Positions 22,843 to 31,701 of a stretch of 64,000 bases of DNA are shown here, one piece after another (the first letter of the stretch is position 1; every line of letters starts with the position of its first letter). This DNA comes from Corynebacterium ammoniagenes DSM 20306 (lineage in GTDB: Bacteria; Actinomycetota; Actinomycetes; Mycobacteriales; Mycobacteriaceae). The translations under genes and the position numbers were made by a program. The stretch covers positions 62,001 through 126,000 of the forward strand of contig NZ_CP009244.1 in NCBI RefSeq assembly GCF_001941425.1, given 5' to 3'. The notes beneath the pieces are model-generated. The model worked only from the letters and a program-made list of their open reading frames with translations. It was not told the origin of the DNA and did not search any database.

Positions 22843-24816
22843 CTAGTAGACCCGGGTCTTTCCGTGCGCATCCTCATCCGTTGGAACCGTGGCCGTCGCC
22901 ACCGGGTTGAGGTCAGGATGCTTGGTGCGGGCGGCCCGTAGGCCGTTGGTGATGACGATGACCTCGGCCACCTCGTGGACCAGGACCACCGCCGCCAGTC
23001 CCAGCACGCCGGTGATCGCCAGCGGGAGCAAAACGATGATGATCGCCAGGGACAGGACGATGTTCTGGTTGATGATGGCCCGTCCCCGGCGGGCATGGTG
23101 CAAGGCGCGGGGGATCAGGCGCAGGTCATCGCCGGTAAACGCCACGTCCGCGGACTCGATCGCGGCATCCGAACCCTTAGCACCCATGGCGATGCCGATG
23201 TCTGCCGAGGCCAGGGCGGGGGCGTCGTTGATGCCGTCGCCGATCATCGCCACCGGACCCCGCTCATGCAGGTCAGCCACGGCCCGGGCCTTGTCCTCCG
23301 GGCGCAGCTCGGCTCGAACGTCCGCGATGCCGGCCTCATGAGCCAGGGCGGTGGCGGTACGCGTGTTATCACCGGTGAGCATGGTGATCCCAAAACCCTC
23401 GGCCGCAAGCGACGCGATGACCTGAGGTGTTTCCGGGCGGAGTTCATCGCGCACCCCGACTGCACCCACGGGCTGGTCGTCGCGGTGGACGATGACCACG
23501 GTCATGCCCTTGTTCTCCAGGTCCTCGATCTGGGTGGCCAGGGGGCCAGGGAAAAGCCAGCGGGGGCTGCCCACCGCAATGCGCACCCCGTCGACCACCC
23601 CGGTCATCCCTTGGCCGGCGGCCTCGTCGACCTGCTGGGCGGCCGGGGCCTGCGGTGTGGCGGCGGTGATCGCCGATGCCAGAGGGTGGGTGGAGTGGGC
23701 CTCCAGTGCTGCCGCCCAGCCCAGGACATCGGCCTGGCTGGCGTTCTCGGTGGTGAGCACCTGGGCGACGGTGGGCTGGTTACGGGTCAAGGTACCGGTC
23801 TTATCGAGTGCCAGATGCCGGATGCCACCGAGGCGCTCAAAGGCGGCGCCGGACTTGATGACCACGCCGAACTTACTGGCCGCCCCGATGGCGGAGACCA
23901 CCGTGACCGGCACCGAGATCGCCAACGCACACGGCGACGCGGCGACCAGGACAACCAAGGCACGTTCGATCCACACACCTGGATCCCCGAACAGGGACCC
24001 GATCACGGCGACCAGGACGGCGAGGATGAGGACACCGGGCACCAAGGGGCGGGCCAACCGGTCGGCGATACGCGCGCGTTGGCCCTTATCGTTTTGGGCC
24101 TGCTCCACCAGCTCGACGACGGTGGTCAGGGAGTTATCCGTGCCGGCGGCGGTGGCCTCAACCTCCAGTGCCCCGGTGGTGTTGATCGACCCGGCCAGCA
24201 CCGCATCGCCGGGCCCGACCTCGACGGGGATAGATTCGCCGGTGATCGCCGAAGTGTCCAGGCTGCTGCGCCCAGACTGGACCACCCCGTCGGTGGCCAG
24301 GCGTTCCCCCGCGGCCAAGCGCAACACGTCACCCGGGATGAGGTCTTCGACCTGTACGGTGCGGGTCGCCCCATGGGCGGCGATGATCGTCGCGGCCGAG
24401 GGGATCAGGGCCAGCAGGGCACGCAGGCCCGAGCGGGCCTTGTCCATCGCCTTATCCTCCAGCGCCTCGGCGATGGAGTAGAGGAAGGCCAGGGCGGCGG
24501 CCTCCTCGATGAAGCCCAACAGGACGGCACCGATGGCGCTGATCGTCATCAACAGCCCGATGCCCAGCTTGCCCCGGGTGACCAGTCCCGTGAGGGCTCC
24601 GGGGACGAACTGGGAGGCACCCAGCAGCAGGGAGGCCCAGAACAATACGGTGGCCACCAGCCCGGCCCCGGGGATAAACCACTCGAGGATCAGGCCGATG
24701 AGCAGGAACATTCCGGAAGCCACCGGGAGGAGGATGGCGCGGTCACGCCACCACGGGGTGTGCTCATCTTCTTCGGTCATCGGTGCGGACGGTTCACAAC
24801 CACAGGCAGACGTCAT
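22843..24816 (-). CDS. CmtR-linked P1B-4 heavy-metal ATPase, CtpG-like
   Basis: Metal-exporting P-type ATPase of 657 aa. The N-terminus has CGCEPS; no HMA domain. ITGESIPVEVGPGDA, metal motif SPC near residue 295, DKTGTLTRN near 338, MIGDGINDAPALASADIG, and HEVAEVIVITNGLRA near the end. The ATG overlaps the cmtR stop (ATGA), so it is translationally coupled to a Cd/Pb sensor, the same pairing as cmtR-ctpG in M. tuberculosis. Likely exports Cd, Pb or Zn. The frame extends to 24861 but that would lie within cmtR. Confidence 0.9.
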   Translation of the reverse strand: MTSACGCEPSAPMTEEDEHTPWWRDRAILLPVASGMFLLIGLILEWFIPGAGLVATVLFWASLLLGASQFVPGALTGLVTRGKLGIGLLMTISAIGAVLLGFIEEAAALAFLYSIAEALEDKAMDKARSGLRALLALIPSAATIIAAHGATRTVQVEDLIPGDVLRLAAGERLATDGVVQSGRSSLDTSAITGESIPVEVGPGDAVLAGSINTTGALEVEATAAGTDNSLTTVVELVEQAQNDKGQRARIADRLARPLVPGVLILAVLVAVIGSLFGDPGVWIERALVVLVAASPCALAISVPVTVVSAIGAASKFGVVIKSGAAFERLGGIRHLALDKTGTLTRNQPTVAQVLTTENASQADVLGWAAALEAHSTHPLASAITAATPQAPAAQQVDEAAGQGMTGVVDGVRIAVGSPRWLFPGPLATQIEDLENKGMTVVIVHRDDQPVGAVGVRDELRPETPQVIASLAAEGFGITMLTGDNTRTATALAHEAGIADVRAELRPEDKARAVADLHERGPVAMIGDGINDAPALASADIGIAMGAKGSDAAIESADVAFTGDDLRLIPRALHHARRGRAIINQNIVLSLAIIIVLLPLAITGVLGLAAVVLVHEVAEVIVITNGLRAARTKHPDLNPVATATVPTDEDAHGKTRVY

Positions 24817-25178
24817 GACTGCTGGCCTCCGTCCGTATCGCAGCAACCGGCGACCGGGCACTGCGGGTCCAGGCAGGCGGCGTCCTCATCGACGGCGAGG
24901 GTGGTCTCCACCAGGGCGTTAAGGGCACGCGCCAGGTGGGCATCAGCAATGTCATAGCGGGTGCGCCGCCCCTCTGGCTCGGCGACCACGATCCCGCAGT
25001 CCCGCAGGCACGTCAGGTGATTGGAGACGTTTGAGCGCGTCAACCCTAGTTCCCGGGCCAGCTGCGCCGGATACCCGGGCGCCTCCAGCAGGGATAACAG
25101 GATCCGGGACCGGGTGGGATCGGCCATGGCACGTCCCAGCCGGTTCATCACATCAAGACGAGAAGCAATAGTCAGCAT
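24813..25178 (-). CDS. cmtR: Cd(II)/Pb(II)-sensing repressor CmtR, copy 2
   Basis: ArsR/SmtB repressor of 121 aa, same length as the copy at 12772-13137 and very similar (MLTIASRLDVMNRLGRAMAD). Cys57 and Cys61 (TCLRDCG) and Cys102 (AACLDP) keep CmtR spacing; extra cysteines follow (QCPVAGCC). It overlaps the downstream ATPase start. Probably leaderless: the -10 TATGGT lies 6 bp before the ATG. Confidence 0.92.
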   Translation of the reverse strand: MLTIASRLDVMNRLGRAMADPTRSRILLSLLEAPGYPAQLARELGLTRSNVSNHLTCLRDCGIVVAEPEGRRTRYDIADAHLARALNALVETTLAVDEDAACLDPQCPVAGCCDTDGGQQS

Positions 25179-25184
25179 GCACTG

Positions 25185-25214
25185 ACCATACAGTGGGGAC
25201 TGATTAGTCTGCAA
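25185..25214 (-). promoter_or_regulatory. Promoter of cmtR copy 2
   Basis: Minus-strand TTGCAG (25209-25214) and TATGGT (25185-25190), 18 bp apart, same architecture as the first cmtR promoter. Confidence 0.5.
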
Positions 25215-25354
25215 TTGTCCCTCGGGTGGTCGCCCCTGGATGTCCGACGAACGTCAGGTGGGAGGTGGGGTCCTGAAACCGCGTCAGCCTGGAGGGAGAT
25301 TGACCCGCGGCATGGCACACCGGCGCTCAGGATGTAGCGGGAGTCTTCTGCTTC

Positions 25355-25939
25355 CTAACGCCTGTCACGGCTCCGGACAACCAGCACGATGGCCCCGGCG
25401 ATGACGCCGAAGAGGGCCAACCCCGCGAGGGTCAGGACTATCGGATTACTGACTACGGAGGTGGCCCCCTCGGCGGTGTTCTCGGCGGCTGTGGTCTCCT
25501 CCACAGGCTTGGCGTCGGTGCCCGTGGTGGTGGCGGTCGTTTGGGCGTCACCGACGACGGTGAAGGTGGTCGCGCTGCGGGTGGCGTGGCCGTCGGAGGA
25601 GAGGATCTGGAAGCCGATGGTGTAGTCACCTGGCCCGCCGCTGACATCCGCAGGTAGATCAAGGGTCACCAGTAGGCCGTCGATGGTCGGCTCACCACTG
25701 AACAGGAGATCACCGGAGTTCTGGTCGGTGATGGCTACGGTGCTGAAACCTTCCTGGGGAAGCCCGGAGAACTCCAGCTCGATGCTGCGCGGAAATTCTT
25801 CGACCACGTCACCGTCCGCGGGATTGCCGCCGATCACGGAGTCATGCGCGAGGGCAACCGGGGTGGCTACGACGGTCAGGGCCCCGACCGCCACAACAGT
25901 AGCCAGCACACGACGAGGGAGCGTGGGGGAGATGATCAC
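25355..25939 (-). CDS. copC: Membrane-anchored CopC-domain copper protein
   Basis: 194 residues. Signal peptide with VLATVVAVGALTVVATPVALA, then the mature N-terminal His in AHDSVIGGNPADGDVV, which is the classic CopC start (His1 binds Cu(II)). The beta-sandwich ends before a Thr/Ala/Glu-rich linker and a C-terminal helix (LTLAGLALFGVIAGAIVLVV) with basic anchor. It acts outside the membrane as a copper carrier. GTG start with AGGAGG; divergent from the CopD-CtaG gene, its likely partner. Confidence 0.9.
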   Translation of the reverse strand: MIISPTLPRRVLATVVAVGALTVVATPVALAHDSVIGGNPADGDVVEEFPRSIELEFSGLPQEGFSTVAITDQNSGDLLFSGEPTIDGLLVTLDLPADVSGGPGDYTIGFQILSSDGHATRSATTFTVVGDAQTTATTTGTDAKPVEETTAAENTAEGATSVVSNPIVLTLAGLALFGVIAGAIVLVVRSRDRR

Positions 25940-26092
25940 GAAAGTCCTCCTGGGTTGGGCCGGTTCTTCAACCGGATGTGAGCGACTAAGACACCTGCCT
26001 GCGGGAGGTACCAAGACACTAGTCGGAACAGGCGGGAGGAAAGTTCCCGGCCACGGCGCCTTCACCGGGTGTTGTTCTTCCCAGGTCGGTGC

Positions 26093-26106
26093 CCCCTGCA
26101 GGGGGT
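26093..26106. promoter_or_regulatory. 14-bp palindrome in the copC/copD divergent region
   Basis: CCCCCTGCAGGGGG is perfectly self-complementary and lies between the divergent copper genes. It could be an operator for a G-tract-binding regulator or part of a leader hairpin. Confidence 0.35.
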
Positions 26107-26236
26107 GAACCGGGGGAAGATACCGGTCCCTGGGCAATTTACAAGAACACCCGCAGGCCCTATTAGGGTGAACCTCACGCCCGCTTCCGAGCACACCATG
26201 AGAGTGGAGGCGGCATGGACGGCGAAATGGACACAG

Positions 26237-28240
26237 ATGACCCACCCGGTAAATAACACCCCCACTGCCACGGATACGACCGCAGGGACGACCCCCGCCA
26301 TCGGGCGCCGGCCTCAGGAGCGGGTACGCCCCACGTGGCCGTTGTACCTGCTCTTTTTCGCCGTCGCAGGTGCCGTCGGCGGGACGGTTGCCTACAGCTT
26401 CCTCGGCGAATCCCTCGCGGCCCTGGGGATCCCCAACCCGGGCATCGCGACCACCTTCGGGTTGCCGTTTTTCCGTGCGGTCGGTTGGATGCTCGCTGCC
26501 CTGTCGGCCGGTTCTTTCTTGTTCGCTGCTTTCCTCATCTCCCCACGGTTGCCCGGCGGTGATCACGACCGCCTGCACCAGGCCTCGTTGAGTGTGGACG
26601 GGCACCTGGCCTCGCGTACCGGTGCGGTCGCGGCCATCTGCTTCGGACTGATCGCGTTGTTGATGATCCCGCTGGTGCTCTCAGATGTCTCCGGCACCCC
26701 CCTGGCCCAGACACTCGGCCTGGAGACCCTGACGGTGGCCGTCGAGCAGGTGGCCATGGCCCGGGTGTGGCTGATCGTCGCGCTTATTGCCCTGGTCACC
26801 GGTGGTACGGGCCTGATGAGCCGGGCGTGGATCACCCAACCACTGTTGCTCCTCGGGTCAATCCTCATGATCATCCCCCTGGGCCTGACAGGGCACTCCT
26901 CCTCGGGCGGCAACCACGACCACGGCACCAACTCCTACCTGTGGCACCTGGTCTTCTTAGTCCTGTGGGTCGGCGGACTCATGGCCCTGCTCGCCCACGG
27001 GCGTCGCCTGGGACCTGACCTGGATATTGCGCTGCGCCGCTACTCGACAATCGCCCTGGTCTCCATCATCGTCATGGCCGTGTCCGGGTTAGTCAACGCC
27101 GCCATCCGCATCGAGCTGACGGATCTGTTGACCACCCGGTACGGGTTAATCATCGTGGCCAAGACCATCGGCGTGATCATCCTCGGTGTCTTCGGGTGGA
27201 TCCACCGGGCGTGGGTCATTCCGCAGGTGCAGGCCAACCCCGCTGATCGCCGCCTGTTCCGCCAGGTCGCCATCGTCGAGGTGCTTGTCATGGCGGCGGT
27301 CACCGGTATCGCCATCACCATGGGGCGCACCCCGCCGCCCTCACCGCGCATCCCGAACCTCTCGCAGATGGCCACCAAGCTCGGCTACGAGCTGTCCGAG
27401 AAGCCCACCATCCTCAACGTGTGGGGCATGTGGCGCTTTGACCTGCTGTTTGGTGCCCTCGCCCTGCTTCTGGCCGTCGGCTATCTCTCCGCTGTGTGGC
27501 GCACCCGCCAGACAGGTCACACCTGGTCAAGCACCCCCACCGCCTGGTGGTTGGCCGGATGTGTGACCCTGCTGGTGACGATGAGTTCCGGGATCGGGCT
27601 GAATATGCCCGCGGTCTTCTCGGTGCACATGGTCGGTCACATCATCTTGTCGCTGGTCATCCCCATCTTCCTGGTGATGGGTGCCCCGCTGACCCTGCTG
27701 ATGACCGCCTTCGCCCCGGGGGCCCCGGGTAGGCCGAATATCCACGACTGGGTGCGCGCCTTCACCCGCAGCCGGTTGGTGGGGGTGATCACCCATCCGG
27801 TGGTCAACACCCTGCAGTTCCTGGTGTTCTTCTACGTCATGTACCTGTTCATCCCGCTCTATGAGCTGCTGATCTCCAAGTACGCGGGGCAGCTGATCAT
27901 GAACACCGTGCTCCTGGTCTCCGGGTGCTTCTACGTCTGGGGGATGCTCGGCCCCGACCTGATCCCGCGCCGTCGCCCGGCCGCCGTCCGCCTGGGGTGG
28001 CTGGTCGCCTCCCTGCCCGTCCACCTGCTTGTCGGGGTCTATCTCCTGCGCCTGGACACGATCCTGGGCGAGGAGTTCTACCGCTCCCTGCTTTTGCCCT
28101 GGGAGCTCGATCTGCTCGCTGACCAACGCGCCGCCGTCCTGGCCTGGGCCACAGGTGTGGTTCCGCTGGCCTTTGTCACCTTTGCGCTCCTCCGGCAGGT
28201 GCGGGGGAGCGGCGAAAACGCCCGGGTTTCCGGGGAGTAG
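26237..28240 (+). CDS. CopD-CtaG fusion, copper transport/oxidase assembly
   Basis: Large membrane protein of about 667 aa, 14 or more helices. First half: CopD-type four- to eight-helix domain from WPLYLLFFAVAGAVGGTVA, with GHSSSGGNHDHG and LWHLVFLVLWVGGLM. Second half: caa3_CtaG domain with FSVHMVGHIILSLVIPIFLV, HPVVNTLQFLVFFYVMYLF and a last DTILGEEFYRSLLLPW segment. CopD moves copper inward with CopC; CtaG delivers copper to oxidase CuB. The fusion is typical of Corynebacteriales. Start uncertain: ATG 26237 (MTHPVNN) or 26198 (MRVEAAW); neither has an ideal ribosome site. Confidence 0.88.
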   Translation: MTHPVNNTPTATDTTAGTTPAIGRRPQERVRPTWPLYLLFFAVAGAVGGTVAYSFLGESLAALGIPNPGIATTFGLPFFRAVGWMLAALSAGSFLFAAFLISPRLPGGDHDRLHQASLSVDGHLASRTGAVAAICFGLIALLMIPLVLSDVSGTPLAQTLGLETLTVAVEQVAMARVWLIVALIALVTGGTGLMSRAWITQPLLLLGSILMIIPLGLTGHSSSGGNHDHGTNSYLWHLVFLVLWVGGLMALLAHGRRLGPDLDIALRRYSTIALVSIIVMAVSGLVNAAIRIELTDLLTTRYGLIIVAKTIGVIILGVFGWIHRAWVIPQVQANPADRRLFRQVAIVEVLVMAAVTGIAITMGRTPPPSPRIPNLSQMATKLGYELSEKPTILNVWGMWRFDLLFGALALLLAVGYLSAVWRTRQTGHTWSSTPTAWWLAGCVTLLVTMSSGIGLNMPAVFSVHMVGHIILSLVIPIFLVMGAPLTLLMTAFAPGAPGRPNIHDWVRAFTRSRLVGVITHPVVNTLQFLVFFYVMYLFIPLYELLISKYAGQLIMNTVLLVSGCFYVWGMLGPDLIPRRRPAAVRLGWLVASLPVHLLVGVYLLRLDTILGEEFYRSLLLPWELDLLADQRAAVLAWATGVVPLAFVTFALLRQVRGSGENARVSGE

Positions 28241-28263
28241 GCCACCACCGACCCCGGCGAGGG

Positions 28264-28283
28264 ATCGCTGGCCTGCCAGCGAT
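28264..28283 (+). terminator. Short hairpin after copD
   Basis: ATCGCTGGC and GCCAGCGAT arms 2 nt apart, 23 bp after the stop. No T run; possible terminator. The rest of 28284-28565 holds no recognisable gene. Confidence 0.4.
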
Positions 28284-28565
28284 ACCCGGGGCACTGGTAC
28301 ACCCTCACCGTCCACGCCGACCCGGTACTTCTGGTGGGAGGTCGCCGGGAGTGGCCAGGAAGTCGGCGATAGCCGGAGTTCTGACAGGGCCACCCCGGTC
28401 GTGCCCGATTTCTCTTGAGGTCACCTACTGGCAGGGAACAGCCCTCCGGCACGTTGGGGCCACCTCCCCGCCCCCTGACAACCCTGGGGGAGTCGCCTGT
28501 GAGAAGGGTGGAAGAGTCGCCGACCCCGCCTGGCGGCTGGATCTTTGGGGGAAGGGGAGGTTAGT

Positions 28566-28594
28566 GTTACGTCCGTAAATAACGGAACGGTCAC
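28566..28594 (+). promoter_or_regulatory. Dyad upstream of M23 peptidase gene
   Basis: TCCGT (28572-28576) and ACGGA (28581-28585) with outer GTTAC (28566-28570) and GGTCAC (28589-28594). Conserved copy of the better dyad at 17691-17720. Confidence 0.5.
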
Positions 28595-28666
28595 AATCTA
28601 GTCTCCACCGTGCATAGCGGTGGGCTTGAGTGGGACGGACCAACGGACAACGACGGAAGAAGATTC

Positions 28667-29458
28667 ATGCGACTGAAGGCTCAGCGACCAGCCGGAGGAA
28701 AACACCGCAAGATCCCCACCCCGCAAACCAAGAGCCGCGTAGCCCTGGTGGCCGTGGCCACGGGCGCGGTCTCGTCTGCGGGTCTCAGTGGTGCCGCCGC
28801 CGCCACGCTGCAGACCCAGGCTGAGGCCCCGATCTCCCCGCAGGACATTGTCGGTGGCGTGCAGTTGGCCACCAATAACACCGCGCTGCCCCCGGACACG
28901 ACGGAGACGGCCCCGCAGATCCTGACGATCTCGGAGTATAAGCCGGTAACCAATATCAACGAGCAGTTGGACAAGGCGGTTGAGTACGCCGCCGAGCGCA
29001 CCGAGGCCGCCCGCGCTGAGGCTGCACGTCTGGAAGCAGAACGGATTGAGGCAGAACGCCTGGCCAACGCCTCATCCGTGGTCAAACCCACTGAAGGCAC
29101 CTTCACCTCCGGTTTCGGTATGCGCTGGGGCAGCCTCCACGCAGGACTAGACATCGCCAACGTCGTGGGCACCCCAATTCTTGCGGCCATGGGCGGCACC
29201 GTCATCGACTCCGGCCCGGCTTCCGGTTTCGGCCAGTGGATCCGCATCCAGCACGATGACGGCTCCATTGCCGTCTACGGCCACATGGAAACCCTCGATG
29301 TCAGCGTGGGTGAGCAGGTCACCGCCGGCCAGAAGATCGCCGGCATGGGTAACCAAGGTTTCTCCACCGGTTCCCACCTGCATTTTGAGCTCTACCCGAC
29401 CGGCAGCGGCGCCGTCGACCCCGCCCCCTGGTTCGCCCAGCACGGCATCACCTTCTAA
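28667..29458 (+). CDS. Secreted M23 (LytM) metallopeptidase
   Basis: 263 residues. Basic front (MRLKAQRPAGGKHRK), hydrophobic export segment (VALVAVATGAVSSAGLSGAA), a coiled-coil region rich in AAR/EAERLEAER (residues 105-135), then the zinc domain: HAGLDIAN (Zn ligands His and Asp), GHME and HLHFELYPTG. It cleaves peptidoglycan peptide bridges outside the membrane. Full-length LytM motifs suggest an active enzyme. A long leader with a dyad suggests regulation, possibly MtrA-like. Broken paralogues lie at 17590-17966. Confidence 0.9.
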   Translation: MRLKAQRPAGGKHRKIPTPQTKSRVALVAVATGAVSSAGLSGAAAATLQTQAEAPISPQDIVGGVQLATNNTALPPDTTETAPQILTISEYKPVTNINEQLDKAVEYAAERTEAARAEAARLEAERIEAERLANASSVVKPTEGTFTSGFGMRWGSLHAGLDIANVVGTPILAAMGGTVIDSGPASGFGQWIRIQHDDGSIAVYGHMETLDVSVGEQVTAGQKIAGMGNQGFSTGSHLHFELYPTGSGAVDPAPWFAQHGITF

Positions 29459-29571
29459 CCTTCCCCCACCCGGGAGAAAACCCGGTCCTGACCCTCAGGC
29501 CAGCATCTGTGGTCCGGGTGTCAACATGCTCCAGGTCATCTCGCACTCCTCCGCCGAGGGCACCGAGGAGT

Positions 29572-29591
29572 AGTACAGGGGATTGTGTACT
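29572..29591 (+). promoter_or_regulatory. Operator-like dyad of the ArsR-type regulator
   Basis: AGTACA and TGTACT arms eight bases apart, ending 10 bp before the ATG at 29602; a site here would allow autorepression. Confidence 0.5.
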
Positions 29592-29601
29592 GTCTACGAT
29601 T

Positions 29602-29931
29602 ATGAGCACGGTGACCGTCACTCACACCTCGGCGTTGTCCCGGGTGGGCCATGCCCTGTCTGATGACACCCGGACCGGGATCCTGTTGGCCTTGCGCCAC
29701 GGGCCCGCCCGACCCTCGGACCTGGCCCGGCAGTTGGATGTCTCCAAACAGGTGATGTCGAATCAGTTGGCCTGTCTGCGCGGATGCGGGCGGGTGGCCT
29801 CCACCCCGGAGGGGCGCAGCGTCTGGTATTCTCTGGCTGATCCCCAGCTGGGTCACGCCCTTGGCGAGTTACTGGAGTTGGTGGTCACCATCGATCCGGC
29901 CTGTTGTTCGCCGGACGGATGCACCTGCTGA
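29602..29931 (+). CDS. ArsR/CmtR-like metal-sensing repressor
   Basis: 109 residues, winged helix (VSKQVMSNQLACLRGCG). Cysteines at 58 and 62 occupy the CmtR positions, and the tail DPACCSPDGCTC adds a cluster near 101-109 in place of CmtR Cys102. So it probably senses a soft metal such as Cd, Pb or Cu, but the site differs from both CmtR copies. It precedes dsbA/VKOR genes by about 100 bp on the same strand, with no transporter next to it, which makes its regulon unusual. Confidence 0.85.
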   Translation: MSTVTVTHTSALSRVGHALSDDTRTGILLALRHGPARPSDLARQLDVSKQVMSNQLACLRGCGRVASTPEGRSVWYSLADPQLGHALGELLELVVTIDPACCSPDGCTC

Positions 29932-30035
29932 TGACCGCCTCGGTCCTGGAGGACTTCGTCGCCACCGTGCCGGGTCCCCCGGGGCCCACGGCCTCGACAC
30001 CCCTTAATTTCCACCAGAGATAGAACGGAACCCTC

Positions 30036-30743
30036 GTGAGCACCCCCACCACCCGCACCACCTCCACCCGGCCCTCCGGGAATTGGAGAAAAGCCCGGAT
30101 CATTGTCTGGGCGTTATTGGCAATCGTCGTCATCGCCGGGATCGTCGCCTTTTTCCTCGGCCGATCCGACTCCGCTTCTGCGCCCGCCCCGGAAACCGTG
30201 ACCAGTGATGCGGGGCAGGTGGTCCGGGACAACAGTCGGGTGCTGTCCCAGGCGCCGAACGAGAAGGCCGTGCTGGTGGAGTTCCTCGACTTCGAGTGCG
30301 AGGCCTGCCGGGCGGCTTACCCCTTCGTGGAGGAACTTCGTGCGGAGTACTCCGACACCGTCACCTTCGTCAACCGTTACTTCCCGCTGCCGGGTCACCG
30401 CAACTCCATGCCCGCTGCCGTGGCTGTGGAGGCTGCCGCCCAGCAGGACCAGTACGAAGCGATGTACCACCGGATGTTTGAGACCCAGTCTGAGTGGGGT
30501 GAGTCCGCCGAGGACAAAAGCGCGGTCTTCCGCGGCTTCGCCGAGGACCTGGGTCTGGACATGGCCGCCTTTGACGCCGCTGTGGCCGATCCGGCCACCG
30601 AGGAACGGGTCCGACTCGATGTGGCTGACGGCACGGCCCTGGGTGTGCGCGGCACCCCGACCTTCTTCCTCGACGGTCAGCTCCTGACCCCGGACTCCCT
30701 GGAGCAGTTCCGGGCCGAGGTCGACGCGGCTGCCGCCGACTAA
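30036..30743 (+). CDS. Membrane-anchored DsbA-family thiol oxidase
   Basis: 235 residues. One N-terminal helix (IIVWALLAIVVIAGIVAFFL, about 25-44) anchors a thioredoxin-fold domain outside the membrane. Active site FECEAC (about residues 88-91 carry C-E-A-C), cis-Pro loop VRGTPTFFLDG near 205. It forms disulfides in exported proteins and is re-oxidised by VKOR, encoded 9 bp downstream. GTG start. The last eight codons (VDAAAAD and stop) recur as a scar at 39142-39163. Confidence 0.88.
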   Translation: MSTPTTRTTSTRPSGNWRKARIIVWALLAIVVIAGIVAFFLGRSDSASAPAPETVTSDAGQVVRDNSRVLSQAPNEKAVLVEFLDFECEACRAAYPFVEELRAEYSDTVTFVNRYFPLPGHRNSMPAAVAVEAAAQQDQYEAMYHRMFETQSEWGESAEDKSAVFRGFAEDLGLDMAAFDAAVADPATEERVRLDVADGTALGVRGTPTFFLDGQLLTPDSLEQFRAEVDAAAAD

Positions 30744-30752
30744 CCCGAATCC

Positions 30753-31403
30753 ATGACGCACTCACCCACCGCCGACGACAATGAGGTTCTTGTGACCGAG
30801 ACGAACACTGACCCCTCTTTGCCGGCCGTCGCCCGGAACCGTCCTTTCGCCCTCATCCTGTTGATCACCGGTGTGATCGGATGGGTGGCCTCGGGCATCC
30901 TGGTGCTCGAACGCCTGGCCCTCTACGAGGACGCCGAGCATGTCACCACCTGTGACATCAACGCGTTGGTTTCCTGTGGAAAGGTGATGGGCACCTGGCA
31001 GTCCGAACTCTTCGGCTTCCCCAACCCGTTGATCGGCATCGTCGCCTTCGCCGTGGTCATCACCACCGCGATGGCCATGCTGTCGGGGGCACGCTTCGCC
31101 GACTGGTACTGGGGAGGTTTGCAGGCGGGTGTGACCGTGGGCCTGCTGTTCATCATCTGGCTGTGGTACCAGGCGCTGTTCGTCATCCATATTTTGTGCC
31201 TGTACTGCATGGTGGTGTGGGCGATGATGGTCCCGCTGTTTATCCTGCTCACAGTACGCAACCTCGCCCACGGCCTCTTCCCCGCCTCGCCTGCTGTGGT
31301 GCGGTTTGCCTCCCAGTGGGCAGGCACCCTGATCGCCGTGGTCTACGTCGCCGTGGCCGCCTCGGTGTTTGTCAGCTTCTACTCCGATTTCACCAGCCTC
31401 TGA
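30753..31403 (+). CDS. Vitamin K epoxide reductase (VKOR) family protein, copy 1
   Basis: Membrane oxidoreductase of 216 aa that re-oxidises DsbA and passes electrons to quinone. Loop cysteines CDINALVSC (seven residues between) and the quinone-side CLYC, within helices such as PLIGIVAFAVVITTAMAML and AGVTVGLLFIIWLWYQALF. In actinobacteria DsbA/VKOR replace DsbA/DsbB. The adjacent bd oxidase genes could take the electrons from quinol. Nearly identical to 39173-39826. Confidence 0.9.
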   Translation: MTHSPTADDNEVLVTETNTDPSLPAVARNRPFALILLITGVIGWVASGILVLERLALYEDAEHVTTCDINALVSCGKVMGTWQSELFGFPNPLIGIVAFAVVITTAMAMLSGARFADWYWGGLQAGVTVGLLFIIWLWYQALFVIHILCLYCMVVWAMMVPLFILLTVRNLAHGLFPASPAVVRFASQWAGTLIAVVYVAVAASVFVSFYSDFTSL

Positions 31404-31536
31404 CCTTGGCGAGCGGCCACTTCCCAGCGCCGGTGATTCCGGGGCCATGTGTGACGCAGGCCCAGACCTGGGGTGACCTGCATCAACTCGAATGGGCTTC
31501 GGGTGGAGACCTTCGTCACGTTCTCGGAACTTTCCG

Positions 31537-31565
31537 TTCAGCCGGACCGACAACTTGGGTATACC
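31537..31565 (+). promoter_or_regulatory. Candidate cydA promoter
   Basis: TTCAGC (31537-31542) and TATACC (31560-31565), 17 bp apart, about 135 bp before cydA, within a 298-bp gap that holds no other feature. Confidence 0.3.
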
Positions 31566-31701
31566 TGAATTTAGATCGGGTGTCGGCAGGAATCGCGAGC
31601 CGGGAGTGTGTGAGGCCAGTTCGCCACGCCTGCCGGAAAAGAAGCTGTCGCGGTGGCGATGAGTTACTGTGCCGGTTTTTCAACTGCGAAAGGCATACGC
31701 T

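Noticed and set aside
22975..24957. 660-codon plus-strand frame opposite the CmtR-linked ATPase
   Set aside because: Gly/Asp/Gln-rich antisense product with no motif; the ATPase on the other strand is complete.
25940..26605. Extension of the CopC frame to 26605
   Set aside because: CopC begins with a signal peptide at GTG 25939 behind AGGAGG; the extension lies across the divergent promoter and copD start.
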